From Apis mellifera (taxonomy: Eukaryota > Arthropoda > Insecta > Hymenoptera > Apidae): 64,000 nucleotides of DNA. The notes beneath the pieces were generated by a model, which did no database searches, was not told the DNA's origin, and saw only the letters and a program-made list of their open reading frames with translations. The stretch spans positions 25,559,352 through 25,623,351 of the forward strand of contig NC_037638.1 of NCBI RefSeq assembly GCF_003254395.2. Direction: 5' to 3'. Every line of letters starts with the position of its first letter. Position 1 is the first letter of the stretch. Of this stretch, positions 51,335 through 63,965 are shown one piece after another. A program made the translations under genes and the position numbers.

Positions 51335-54300
51335 CCGATTAAAAATAAAAGCAAAATTTTCGTCAAAGAAAAATTATCGTATCGCGTGACTAATAATTTA
51401 TCAGTTAACGGGAAAAACAAATTAGAGCGATGACGCAAGGTTATAAGGCTAATAGTCTTATTTTCGTCGATAAGAAACGTCCCGATAACCTCACTTGTTA
51501 CAAATGTTACTAATAGAATATTAATTGGGCAGCGATGAAATCATTTGCGAATCTAATTCTGGAATTGTTATCGAGTAATCCCGCTTGTACGCTCGATTTA
51601 ATCGATGATCCATTAGCTCACCGAAACTTAAACAATTTCGTTCCAATCCTATTCCAATTGTTCATTATCTCATTCGATTGGGAAAGAGAAAAGTCGAGGA
51701 TCATCCTTATTCCATTAAACCGATACGTCTCTCGATCTTTTCCTTTACTTTCCACCAAGAAGAATCTCTCGCACCTCCGCCAATCGTCCGCCGCGTGAAT
51801 ATAATAATGATAATGGCAATGATGATGATGATAATAATAACAACAACAACAACACGACGAAAGATGTGCAATTACGGTCTTGTACGTGATGGGCCCATGG
51901 TTAGGCATTAATGTCGGGTGTAAAGAGAAACGATCGGCCCGATTAGAGAAACAGGAAGCGATACATGGGCGGGCCGACGAGTGTCGGCTCGATCTCTCGA
52001 TATCTCCAAGATCCGATCTCTCGGCCGCTGTGTGTGTGTATATATACGCGATCGATCGATCTCCACTCGACCTCTCGGTGAATGTTAATTATCAAGCGTT
52101 ATTCTTATTTATTATCGATTGTTGTATCTCGCCTATTCAAACTGCTGTTTTCGAGGAGAGAAATGATTCGAATTTAATCGATACAAGTTCCACGCGGATG
52201 ATTCTCGTTTGTTCGATATTATTTCGAATTTTCTAATTTCATTCCTTATTTATAAGCTATTTATTACACGTTTGATTACGATTTATTATATAACCGAAAA
52301 AGATTAGATAAATTTAAGGATTGATAGGAAAAGAGGAGTCCGAATAAGATATTTACGAGATTCGGATCGTATTTCGCCATTTCATCGGACATAACAGGAT
52401 CGTAATTTGATTAGAATTGCTCGTGTTAAGTTTACGAGCATCGAATTATTACGCGTTTCTAGTGTTTATCGCCTCGTGAAGTAACATTAATTACCAGTTT
52501 CTGTCTGAGCCATTAAAATTGCAATTCTCGATCAAGTTCCCCGCAATAAAAAGGAAAAGAAAGTGATTCTTGGAAACTCGGAATTTTATTGCGCCGTTTC
52601 GTCGACAATGATGCGCGTATTTAATATTTACGTTTGCGTATTCTCGTTTTTTTAAATCAACGTTCCCATTGTCCGTTCCAATTTGTTATTCGACTTAATC
52701 TTATGCATGAACCGCCGATTTCAGATCAACGTGAAAAATGATCGATAAACTTCGTCTTCGATCACTTTAAGTGTCGCGCGAAGGATGCCCTCGTGTAAGC
52801 ATCCGATGCTTTAGCGGTTTCTAAATATAAAGCCAAGAGCTGGGAGGTGCGGAATATCCTGACACTTAATATTTTTGGAGCAGACGCGTGTTTTACGAGG
52901 TCGTTCTGATTCGTTTAAATTTTCACTCATATTTTAAAAAGGACCACACGCGCGAGCATTCTTCTAACCAACATTCTTCTAAATCCAATCTGATTAACTA
53001 AACTAGAAATACTAGTATTGTACATGATCAAGATGACGTTAAATATTTGCAAGAAGAGTAAAATTTTAGAGGATAAAAAAATTCTGAAAATGTATTTTGC
53101 GTTAATCCATCGTAAATCGGTTCTGAAAAAAAGAATCTAAAAGAATCTAATCGCCTTCTTTACGTTTCTAGCCTAATTCGGTCCAGAGATTCGGTATACC
53201 GATATACCGAAATCCGGGCCCTTGAAAAAAGAAAGCTACGAGGGAGCTTCGTTCGAACGAGGCAGATGTTGGCGGAGAGGAGACGTTGAAGGCTTCAATT
53301 AAAGGGGGAAGCTGCGGAAGTTATTACGGATATTACACAGAAACGATTCGGTACGTGTTTAGGAGATTAAGGGTTCAAGATTTCATGGAATTGATTACAA
53401 TAGAGCGCGAAGGAAAAAAAAATTAAAAAGAACGAAGAGAGAACAGAAAATTTAAATATTATAAAATGTTGAACGCGTGGAATCGAGATTGAAATTTTTA
53501 AAAAAATTCCACGATTCACAACAGTACTTCGTCAAGCGTTCTCAGTGTATAAATTTAGGTAGATGAATAAAGAGTATAAGTTTTAAAATACATTCTCGTA
53601 GAAATAACGGCAGGAATCGAATAAAAGCCTACACACGTGTGTGCGCTTCGGGAAATAGCGCGTAAAACTGTCGCGTCGGCTATAAAAAATTACACTTTCG
53701 CGTAACGAGGCGCACGCATGAGTTGAAAGGAACGAGCGCGAATACGATTTCGAAGGAGCGATTTTGCTCCGCGCCAATAAAAACCTTCTATCTTGATCTG
53801 TTCGAGTGGCGTTGCACTCTTGGAATCTGCATAACATCCCGAGACATTACGAATAAACGGCAATCCGTTCATGTGCATTATGCCTTACGTGTTATGCAAA
53901 TCTCTGTTATGCAAATAACTTTGAGTCACGTCATTGGTCTATATCTATAGCAATCTGCCGAAAAACGTACCAGATTGAGTGATGAGGTTCGTTCACCTTT
54001 TGCACGTACTTCGAACATTTTTACCAGAAATAGTTGTTTATGATATTTGCAGTAGGCAAACATATTAAAACGAGATATTACCAGAATCTCAAGTAGCTAG
54101 TAAATTTCAATTTGCTCGTGCACGTTTGAAGAGAGTGGAAATCGCGAATAAACAATATTTAACTTTTTAACTATTTAACTTTTGCATAGATATATGCGAA
54201 TATCAAGATTTACAATAAGGTGGACCACCAAAATTTCTCAAAGAAATCAGGTTATAATTTATTATCGTTATCGAGTGAAATTAATGATGCCAATTTAAAG

Positions 54301-54775
54301 CTACTTCGTTGTGAAAATTAAATTCGGCGAGAATGAGAATGATATCGACGTTATTGCAAGTAACATTAACAATAAAAAGATACGAGATAAAAAGTGTACT
54401 TTTTGTATCGTAATTTATGTATCGCGCAAAGAATTGCAGAATATTATTGCGATAAGAGTGGTAATTTATAATGAAATTTCGAATTGTTGTCGATATCGAA
54501 TAAAATGATAAATAATTATGAGAATATATAATTATATAGATTGCAAATTCTTTTGCAAATTTTGCTAAACAGGTGAGGCTTAAATAGAAATTTATATATT
54601 ATTTATATAATTTACTGACATATTATTATTACAATATAACGTTCGCGATCTAATTACGAACAATTCGATGTATTCTAAGGTTAAACGTTAGCCAGATCGC
54701 CAGTGCTGTTTACTCGATTCCAGGAAAGTAGAAAAAATAAAAATAAAAATATAACACAAGCGAAAAGAAACTCAC

Positions 54776-54896
54776 CGTGCCTCGTGTTGTGTCTAAATCC
54801 ACGAGCAGCATGCGTGACATTCAGATTCCACGGGAGCAACAAGAGAAAGAAGAAGCTTCGTAACATTAAAGAAGAGCGATGCATTCGAACAGCCAT
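54776..54896 (-). CDS. wb: Laminin subunit alpha (alpha-1/2 class, wing blister-like), coding exon 1: start codon and signal peptide
   Basis: ATG at 54896 (context AATCATGG) opens 40 codons plus one base: a basic N-region (MAVRMHRSS), a hydrophobic core (LMLRSFFFLLLLPW) and a small-residue end (VTHAA), with cleavage expected near residue 30 or 31. The mature start, ARGFRHNTRH, runs to the donor CACG|GTGAGT. The exon ends after the first base of a codon, and exon 2 begins with the two missing bases, giving GGC (Gly). Matching phase, strand, a strong donor and the need for exactly a signal peptide upstream of the LN domain support the assignment. The 32-kb distance makes it less certain than exons 2-4. 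I chose this ATG because the next in-frame one (residue 5) would lose part of the basic N-region. Confidence 0.82.
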
Positions 54897-54996
54897 GATT
54901 CACGAGAATATTCGCAATTCGCGATATCGACGAACAAAGGCAACCATTCACGCACACGCGGGTCATAAATCAAAGAGAAAGCAGCGAAATTCTTAA

Positions 54997-55053
54997 CTAG
55001 TGTTCGTCGTTGGACGAATCGTGGGTCACACCGATCACAACGACACTCGACAT
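54997..55053 (-). other. Short upstream ORF in the presumed laminin 5' leader
   Basis: An ATG at 55053 on the minus strand opens 18 codons and stops at TAG (54999-54997), about 100 nt before the laminin start codon. Further upstream ATGs in another frame lie at about 55139 and 55127. If the leader really extends this far without an intron, these could lower initiation at the main start. Whether the region is in the mRNA is unknown. Confidence 0.3.
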
Positions 55054-55520
55054 TCGTTACGACAATCGCCACGGATCATTCGCACCTTTATCCTCGTGTC
55101 TCGTTTCCACCGACACGCGAATATCATTTCCGATCGCATGGGTCGATCACTCGCGAGCTCGAATCGTTCGAATCGACGTTCATTTTTCGCGTTTCGAAAC
55201 ACGTAATCGAAATATTCGAACGCGATCACACACCGCGAAGAAAAGTCTCGCGACGCCAGAGACACCGAGAACGATCGATCGATAGATTCGATTATCGAAA
55301 TATACGCCGGGATCTCGAAGTAGTTGTAACGAAGTCGTTTCGCGCGTCGTAACACGAGGGAATATTAACGCAACGGAATCGAAAAACACAGATACGTTCA
55401 GCATTTATCGAAGTGACACACCATTCGCGAAACTTTCAACGATCGTCGATACACCGAAGAATTCGTTTTTCCACGTGACGGCGTTCACTTGTTGCACCGT
55501 GACAGGTTAAGGTACTTCTT

Positions 55521-55545
55521 TATCTCTCTCTCTCCCGCCATTTTC
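55521..55545 (-). promoter_or_regulatory. GAGA repeat beside a GCCAT (Pho/YY1-type) motif
   Basis: On the minus strand the sequence reads AAAATGGCGGGAGAGAGAGA. A YY1/Pho-like ATGGC core directly abuts a GAGAG repeat, the pattern bound by Trl/GAGA factor in insects. It lies about 640 bp upstream of the laminin start codon. Motif presence is seen; binding and promoter function are inferred. Confidence 0.35.
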
Positions 55546-55764
55546 GGAACTGTGCTTTTCACTCGTAGGTAAAGATGGTATTCCGCGTGTCGTTTCCGTG
55601 AATCTCTTCGTATTTATTTTTTGTGCGGTAAATAGTTCGATGTGCATGCACGCGCGAACGTATATACGAAACAGGTCCCTTTCGAGTGACGGTTATGACT
55701 ACGAAATCGTTCGAAAAGGAAAGCAGGACGTACGACAAGAAACACGAACCGTGTGAGCGCCGCG

Positions 55765-55778
55765 AGCGAACTGAACCG
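55765..55778 (-). promoter_or_regulatory. Candidate initiator for the laminin transcript
   Basis: On the minus strand CGGTTCAGTTCGCT contains the arthropod initiator TCAGT, with the +1 A at about 55772. It lies in a CpG-rich block at the boundary between the CG-rich 55.0-55.8 kb region and AT-rich flanking DNA. That would give a leader of about 876 nt if unspliced. No TATA box is seen, and the downstream element is not at the standard spacing. Other start sites are possible. Confidence 0.25.
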
Positions 55779-57228
55779 AAGTGTTGAGCTACCACCGAGA
55801 CAACTCTTTGAGCATCCCCCCACCCTTCACCTTCGTGGCTTCTATCGGTTACGCTACCCTAAGTTTTAAGAAATATTTTGATCGAAGGATTATGATGGAT
55901 TATAATTTCGTCGAATTTTCTCCTCTCCTCCCATCAGGTAACTTGTAATATTTATTAAACTTTCAAAACGATCTCTATGTTCCTTTTACGAATTATTTTT
56001 TTTTGTACGATTTTACGAATATAATTTTTTTTTTCTTCGCTTACTGAAAATTATACAGTAACGTTATTTCGATGATGTATCGGTCAAGTAAATTTAATTT
56101 TAAAACCATAATTACATCCTGTAGTTTTATTAAAAATGTAAAAAAAATTATATTTGCAACGAAAAATAATTTTTTTATTTTTTATCTTTTTTCATTGGAA
56201 CGGTAAGTAAAATTTTGTTGTAATCATTATCGATTTTTTAAAATCTTTTACGTTATTAATATTGCATAATATTTATAATTTTCTCTTACGAATATATCAT
56301 TAAAGTAAAAAATAAGATTCACGCTGATAATAATAATATTATGTTTCTTCATAATTTTAGTTTATTCGAGGTATCGATTTCACCAAATATAGTGTTAAAA
56401 TACCATTAAAAGATATTTGCAGTGGCAAATATCCAGTTCCAATGTACAAGATATCAGATTTACCTTTATCCGATATAGGTATCTTACCGGCTATCGCCTG
56501 CAGCCATTGCCCTTATAATTCGTGATTTCTAAAAGGGACTTGGAATTTATACATTGTTATCTACGATCAATACACGTTTACCTTCCCGTACCTACGAATA
56601 ATACCCATATTCACGATAGTTTTGTAATTACAAATTTTTTTCCCCTTACTTTGAAATATTATCTCGATAAAATTCTCATCGAGAACGTAAATAATAATCC
56701 ATGGAAATTTTCAATGGAAAATCAATTTTATGAATTATATCGAATATCGAGCAGTTTATAATCAGGAATATGAATTTCAACTAAAGAATATTATTATTAA
56801 TGTATTAATAATGTATTAAAAATTCTCTCTTAAATTAATGTTAAATTATTAATAATATGTTTTAACTCATTTCCTTAGAAACATGATTATTCCATTTTAA
56901 GAATACTCGAGTTTAGCAAACGTCAAATCAATCGTAACTAAAATGGAACAAAATCTCTTCAAACATTTCTTTGAAGTACTTACTCCGTTGACTCGCGCCC
57001 ATATCTCTGCTTGCTTGTTATTGCAATCCTCCCTCAAAGGATTAACGTGGATACAAAGGGAAGATATTAAATAGTCATAGATTTAGATTTTTAAGCATTT
57101 TTTTACTAAAGAAACATATTTCAATAACGAACACACACGGACAAATCAGTGGTCGAACTAAACCATACAAGATTAGGTACTTCTCTATTTCTTCTTTGCC
57201 TCTAGAAGGTTACAATGCTTTGGTTATC

Positions 57229-57385
57229 TTTTTTTTTTTTTTCTTTTTTTTCTTTTTTTTGGTTTTAGGTATATAGGATAGTTATGGATATAATTAGTGT
57301 TCTTTCTTGTATTTTTTTTTCTTTTTTTTTTTCATTTTTTTTTTTTCCCCTCTTTTTTTCCTTTTTTTTTCTTTTTTTTTTTTTC
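57229..57385. repeat. Poly-T/TC-rich pyrimidine tract
   Basis: About 150 bases are mostly T with scattered C, interrupted once at about 57261-57310 by a unique ggttttaggtatataggata-type stretch. It gives phenylalanine-rich spurious frames. The pattern is that of expanded T runs with C interruptions. Confidence 0.9.
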
Positions 57386-59138
57386 AGCACTGAAATTACC
57401 AAGCGGCTCAAAGTTTCCCTCAGTTTCGCTCTTAAATCGCTCTTCTCGGCTCCTCGATCGCGTGATCGATCTGACACGTACAGTACTACTATCGTTATAC
57501 AATAATTGCTATGAACTATCGACTCGCCTCGACAAAATTCCTCGATCGCGATCGCGCGTATCGAGGAGCCATCACTATTGCTTCGCGTTTTTAAATTAAT
57601 AAACGTACGATGCGCCCACTCCAATTTCCATTATCCTCTTATTATTACAACAAATGTTACACCAAAAATTCACACGTTTCGAGAAAGCGACGAACGAAAC
57701 CCTTGCCCCCCTCTCTTTGCTCCGGAGCGGCAAGGGGTCTCGTTCTTGATCCCCCCTCCCCGATCTCGAGGGGATGCTCGATCGACGAAAATAATATGAA
57801 AAATGCGAGTGTCGCATCACTCTCATCGCAGTCGTCTATCGGTTTATAATTTATCGTTACACGCGTGATACGCGCAGACAGATATTGATATGGCGTTTAG
57901 ATATCGTTGCAACACGCACGTACTTAGAAACTACAAACGGTACAACATCCGATTTATCGCGCCTCCTTTTTATATATATATATATATATGTGTTTATACA
58001 TATATACGGATCGCATAGTTTTATATTTATCCTCTGCTCGACTTTCTTCACGCTTTACGTAGGCTCAGTTTCGTTCGGCAGTGACATCTACCGTGTCTAC
58101 GATGTCGCATGGAAGGTTCGATACGTTTGAAACTGTCGTGTCAGCAGGTTGGCAGTTTTTCCTAAGATAAGATTTCTCTTCTCCCTGTGCATTGACAGGA
58201 TATGATTTCCAAGTGTTACTCTATTACTTTCACACGTTCACACACGGTGTTATCTCTAATTTGTACGAACGCGATACAGACATTTTCGAAATATCGTTTT
58301 GATATGTGCGCGGAGCTCGGAGAGATATGTGTGTAAATCGATTCGAATCGAGGAAAATTTCGAAAAATTTCTAGAAAAGAAAAGAAATTGAATATACTCC
58401 AATCCAAGTTTCTTCTTCTCAATCGAGTTACACGATGCAAGAGTTTGATAGAATACAGTTGTACAGAAAAATGTACAGAAATTGCGACAAACAACGGAGG
58501 ATCGTTCCATCGAGTCCTCTCTCGTTTCTCTTCCACTGTCGAGGGATTTGAGAACGATTTACACCGAAAGCATGTTATCACGCGATACAGGGTGGCGACC
58601 TCTCGTGTGTTCCACGGTCGGATGCGATGCGTATCCTTTTATTCCCGGCGAGCAGAAATAGAAACTCCGTTCGAAATTCCGTAACCGTTAATAACGATGT
58701 TTTAAACAAAGAACACTGCTCCGAGAAAAAAAGATCTCTCTCGCATCTTTCGTCTAAAATCCATATACATACATACATACACGGTTGATTTTTCTTTTTA
58801 TTCCAAATCGGTCCGTCCATGACCGGCCAGAAGGAAGGAAATCTGTCTGCAATGTGATTATCGCCGTTTCTCTCTCTCTTCAATCGGGAAATAATACGCG
58901 TTTTATCGCCTTCTCTCACTCGTTCTACGTACGTCGAGCGAATCGCTTGAATACACTCATTCGCGCGCACAGGTTACCACGAGAAATTGGTTGTCTCTTT
59001 TTTTTTCTTTTTTTCTTTTTTCGTACCTGTTTTTCCTCTCGTTTTACAACACTACAGACGCAGACACGCAACGCACGCGCATGCACGCTTAACACGCACC
59101 ATCTACACGAACACACGCGAAATTTCTCTACCTCTCAC

Positions 59139-59172
<34 letters not shown>
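59139..59172. repeat. (AT)16-17 microsatellite
   Basis: This is an uninterrupted TA/AT dinucleotide run followed by a short attattatatat tail. It is in intergenic DNA. Confidence 0.95.
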
Positions 59173-59177
<5 letters not shown>

Positions 59178-60701
59178 TTATATATGGAGCGAATCTCTTT
59201 GCAACGGTTATAAATTACAAATTATTTATTTACGTTAGAGAGCAAGTAATATGTACGTCGGTGTACGCGTGTGCGCGCGCATTCCAAGATGTTAGAAAAA
59301 TCCGACACGTACACGGTGTTCGTATATATATAAATATACGTGATAAGTGTAACATTGTACAGTCGTAAGTAATCATAGTAGTAAAAAGTAAAAACGGTAT
59401 GAAAAATTATTGTATTGTTTCCCATTACTTATTATTATTATTATTAGATCATGCTCCGAAACAGCTGCACCGCGAACGCGAATACCTGTATCTCCATTTC
59501 CAATTCTTCCACGACGAACAAATAACATATCCGAGTTAGGGAAAATGGGAAGAACTCGAGCCGAGAGGAGTTTTAACGAGTTAGTCTTTAAGCGAAATCA
59601 CGATTTAAATCGCGAAAAAAGGGGGGTTGAATCTGTTGGAAAACTCTCGGCTCTGAAACAATTTCTTCTTTCTTAAGTTAGTAACAGTTAGTATGGCGTT
59701 TGCTCGTCCGATGATTAATTAAATTTTGTAGATTTTAGACATTATTGCAAGTCTTTCTTTCGATCGCGATTCTTATATAATCTGAAATATCGCGTCCCGT
59801 CAGCTTGGAACAATCGTATAAATACAAATATCGTTCGAAATATCGTAATATTGCGCGTATAACGAGATTGGTGATGGTCGATGCTTTCTCGTGGTGACAA
59901 TATGACAATGCTATACGACTAGGTAATTATAATGATTCCGCGAATGACGTTATTACTTTATAAATACAGAATTCCATAACATTTTTTTCCAGAGTCGAGA
60001 AATGATCGATATCGTTATTCCGAATATAGAAGATGGAAATCTGTGTATACACGTCGATTTTTACAATAGAAGAGTTCAAAATGTTCAAAGACGAAATAGT
60101 TTTTTTTTTCTTTTCGATTATATTTCTATGGTGAAGATAATATCGAGAAAATTTTAAGGTTAAACGTTTATATAAAAACATTCATCCAAGATGAAGATGC
60201 ACATTGTCGATCGATTTTCTTCGTCACGAAAATGAATTTCATGGAAATTAGTCGTAAATATCATTGGACAATCGTTTCAATTTGAGAAATGTTTTCGATG
60301 GCTTGAATGAAATGTTCGCAACAGTGGATGATGTTGATTTCTGCATAAGTATAATCGTTCGTAAATGATGGTATATTATTGTCCGTTTTCTCTTAAAGGA
60401 ATAAATAATATTAGACGTTAGCCCAACACGTGAAAATACTTTTTTTTTTTTTACTTCACTCTGACTAATAGTATCATTTGTTTATGCTCATACGTGACTC
60501 TCATACATGACTCTCATTAATCGTTAATCGATATTCCACGGAATATTCGATGGATAATATTTTTTTATGGCGATGAATCATTCTTTCGTTTTTGTTGAGA
60601 GATCACGGTATAGGGAAATACGAACAATTGCAACAGAAGGATATTTAATCGTATCCTTAACACACGATACTCGTTTGGAATAACACTTTTGGCTGTCTTG
60701 A

Positions 60702-60730
60702 TATTTTTTTTTTTTTTTTTTTTTTTTTTT
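60702..60730. repeat. Poly-T run of about 28
   Basis: This is an uninterrupted homopolymer in the intergenic region. I see no adjacent retroposon body or target-site duplication. Confidence 0.9.
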
Positions 60731-62774
60731 GGTAAAATTACATCTATCAAAAATTTTGCAAACATCTTATTGTGCGACTTAAGGATTAAACAGTTGGAAA
60801 ATATTTCTTCAATGCTCGTTTTCGATGCAAAGATGCATTCTTAATTTAGTTTATGAATTCGAAACATTTATCGTTATTGTTAAACACTAATTTGAACGTT
60901 ATTTATTGATAGTCGGGTGCAGCACCTCGATGACCTCGTCATTAAGCATTTTTATTCCCTTTGAGGACAAGCGACGATTCAAAAGCATGCAACACTTTAA
61001 ACAAACGCGAAATGAAATATATCCTAGAGATTTCTTCCTAACCAACGATCGTTAAGTAGATTCCTGACTAATTTACAAAGCGAAATTTATAGAAACCACC
61101 TTTACCGACCAATTCGGACACCATCCACTCAATTCCAATCGATCGAAATAATCTATATTCTTTTCTTCGTTTAATTGACTAAAAAATTTAAAGTATGCAA
61201 ATAAATATTCACAAATATTTGCATACCGAGATTGACAAGAAAATTCGAATTCGAATTAACGTGACATTTGGTCCTGTCGATAAGTTCTTTCTAGCGCTGT
61301 TTTCAAATTTCTTACAATCCGTTTTTTCTTATCTCGAATTTTTAATATTATTCCATTTTCGAAAACACTTTAATTCATCTAATATTATCTAATAAATAAG
61401 ATTTAATAAAACGAAACGGTATTAATTGTCGCGTACTTTCCAATTTCATTATTTAAAACCTACGACTACATTTTTCCTGTAGTTTTTAAAAATAAAAATC
61501 GTGTATCGTTGCATTTTTCACTAAGATTGCGCTAATATGCGGCAATCGTCAATAAACGATTCGCTATATAAAGAGCCATCGACAGATTTTACAAATCGAT
61601 GCTGCTCCACAATTTTACGATTACCTTTTTGTATATCCTACGACAAGTTATAAATTACCATACGATAACAAGTGATCTAGATTCGTAGCAACCAATTTAT
61701 CCTAGCGATTTTTTTAAATTTTTCTTTTCTTACGCGATTGATAATTAAGAAATTTCACTAATATCGATTATTTTATTATCGTACAGACGTACAGTCTTTT
61801 CTACAGCATTTATCTGGGTGTCGTCAGGCGAATGAACAACACGCCAATTTCGCGAACGTTTCAAATGCCCATTTTCATTATTTCTTGGCGCGTCTCGAAC
61901 ATTATTAATTCTACTCTAATAAAATTTATTCGATTCACACGGAACGATATAAATATTATCGAAAATCATTACAATCGAAGTCATTACGAATTTATTAAAT
62001 TTATTAAATTTTCATTTAATAAGAAGAACTTTTCTAACTAAATTACGCAAAATGTTTCGTATCTACGTACATTCGCCTAGTTCGCATCCCAGATACGCGT
62101 AGTCAGAATCAAAGCAATCGCATAGCGAGTAGAAAGCAAGCGCGGAATACGCGAGAAAATTGATCTAATTTAAAATCGAAGATTCACATAAATTCGAATA
62201 GATTTATTCTTTCGAAAAAATTCTCGAAAAATCACGGATTCACGGCAGTACACGTTTTTAAGAAAAAAACCCATATTATATTCTACGTAGATCACGATTT
62301 ACACTTAAAAGGAATGGTTTTTAAAAGCTGTTTAAAAATTCAAAATCCAAAAGAAAATATTACGTCATCGCTTATTTCGCTCGAGTATCGTTCCACCCCA
62401 TCGTTTATTCCAAGTTGAATAATATTTATGGCAACCCTTAACCGTTCATGTTTCAGATGATATCGCTTCGAAACGTACGCGTAAAAGGGGCTCCTGTGCG
62501 TTAATAACCCTTTATTTCCTCCGATATAACACGTGGCAAATGTCCTCGCGATTGTTTGCTCTCGAATTGTACGAGCCACGCTGGCCACGCGATCGTCGGA
62601 GATAAAGGAGGAAATAACGTTGTTGTTGGAAAATGCAATGGAGGAAAACCACGATCGCCAAAGTAATAATCTATCTCGTGGCGATCGAGAAAGAGTTTTG
62701 AATTATAGGTCTGGAAGCTTTATTAAAAATACGTACGATCAATCGCGATATCGATTAGAATTTTATCAAGATTA

Positions 62775-62812
62775 AGAAAAGAGAGAGAAAGAGAGAGAAA
62801 GAGAGAGAGAGT
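62775..62812. repeat. GA-rich microsatellite
   Basis: This is an (AGAGAGAA)n/(GA)n run of about 38 bases. GAGAG repeats can bind GAGA factor in insects, but nothing around this one points to a promoter. Confidence 0.85.
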
Positions 62813-63689
62813 GGATTATTAATTTGCCGTGAATTCGTATTTCGAGAATTTTCCTTGCGAAATACTTTGTAATTCGCAATGCGAATGATTGAAATTTAAT
62901 TAGAGAGCGAAGATTTTTCAATTCAAACGTTCATTTCTTTTCAACGATTCCTGCGCTAAAAAATTTTTCGCTTATCGAATTGATAAAACGACAAAGAACG
63001 TAATTAACGCGTTAATCGAGCTCTTTTCCTCGAGAGAAGGAGCCTCAAGAAAAGGTTTCGAATCACTCTTTTGTTTAAAGCACGGACTCAAAATGACCCC
63101 CCTTTATACATGTAACTAAACCACTTCCCTGACACATTTTCGAACAATGGGGCGTAGTTAAACGTACTTACTAAAAAAAAAAAAAAAGGTATTTCACGTC
63201 AATTATAAGAGAATTACAATCTCTTTCTAAAATCTCTTTCTTAAAAAATGAATAATATACCATTCGTATGATTATTTTTAAATAATAATAAAACTTACAA
63301 TAAAATTATAAAATCCTATTATAATTAAACCTTATCTCTTACTAATATATTGTACAATATATAAATAAATTATATACATATAAATAAAATATAAAAGAAA
63401 TCGAATAATAAATTAAATCTCTTTCGTTCAATTTAAAGATCGATTCAAATCTAGAAAAATTCGATCGAAAAAAATACCAAAATTTTGGCAAGAAACGCAT
63501 GTCAAGGCAGTGGTGAATTTTTTTTCGCTATAAATTTTCACTTATGTCCATTTCTCTACATCATTCTTCCAACATGGCAGTTTTAGCTAGCTTCCGTGTG
63601 TCCGAATCCAACTAATCGGAACTTCTTACCTACTCGCTTAGCCTAATCGCGGCGATCAGCCGCAAAGGACTGCGAATGCATCCAATCAC

Positions 63690-63965
63690 GCCCCACTTCT
63701 CCGACATTCGCATACTCTCATTCTCTTTTTATTCCACGCGCACTCCTCATTCTCCGCCAATTTTCGATCTCCCTCGCTCTCTTCGATTCTTCACGCGCTT
63801 CCTCTTTGTCTCACTCGTTTCTCTCTGTCTCACGCATACACACACTCTCTCTCTGTCTCTTTCCCTCTCTGTCTTTCCCGACAATCGATATCGGTCTCGT
63901 GCTCTCGTGAACCATCGGCGCATCTCATTCAGTGGCGTACAAGTGAGAAAGTAGCTAAGATTAGA
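63690..63965 (+). promoter_or_regulatory. Candidate plus-strand core promoter at the right edge
   Basis: A pyrimidine-rich stretch with CTCTCTCT repeats (63700-63870; GAGA motifs on the other strand) leads into CTCATTCAGTGG. TCAGT there is the arthropod initiator, with +1 A at 63931. Exactly 28 bases downstream is AGATT, matching four of five positions of the downstream promoter element RGWYV. No TATA box is seen. This arrangement suggests a transcript starting here and running right, divergent from the laminin gene and about 8 kb from it. Its product is outside the window. Confidence 0.4.

Larger units (their letters stand above)
22694..54775 (-). other. wb: Intron 1 of the laminin alpha gene (32,082 nt, phase 1)
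   Basis: The intron runs from the strong donor CACG|GTGAGT (54775 downwards) to TTTGCAG (22694). It separates the signal-peptide exon from the LN domain. I inspected both strands for other genes. The open frames are short and lack domains, consistent codon use or plausible splice structure. Repeats are listed separately. Higher-GC stretches at about 24750-25100, 25500-25830, 27200-27850, 29000-29760, 41980-42240 and 45900-46400 could contain regulatory DNA, but no specific element is demonstrable. Intervals without a listed repeat (for example 24000-24700, 31100-33800, 45200-46900, 49300-52700) show only AT-rich unique sequence. Confidence 0.82.
55880..63500. other. Intergenic stretch upstream of the laminin gene, no gene seen
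   Basis: No open frame here has a recognisable domain or a convincing exon structure on either strand. The stretch holds a long pyrimidine tract (57229-57385), AT microsatellites (57969-57990, 59139-59172), a poly-T run of about 28 (60702-60730), and a GA-rich run (62775-62812). The remainder is AT-rich unique sequence with a more CpG-rich patch at about 57400-58200. Confidence 0.6.

Noticed and set aside
3809..54896. Assigning the gene to LanA (alpha-3/5 class)
   Set aside because: The VKAANSPRP and WILEKS forms in exon 3 match the alpha-1/2 class. LanA-type chains differ there, as I recall them, so wb is the better call. A full alignment would settle it.
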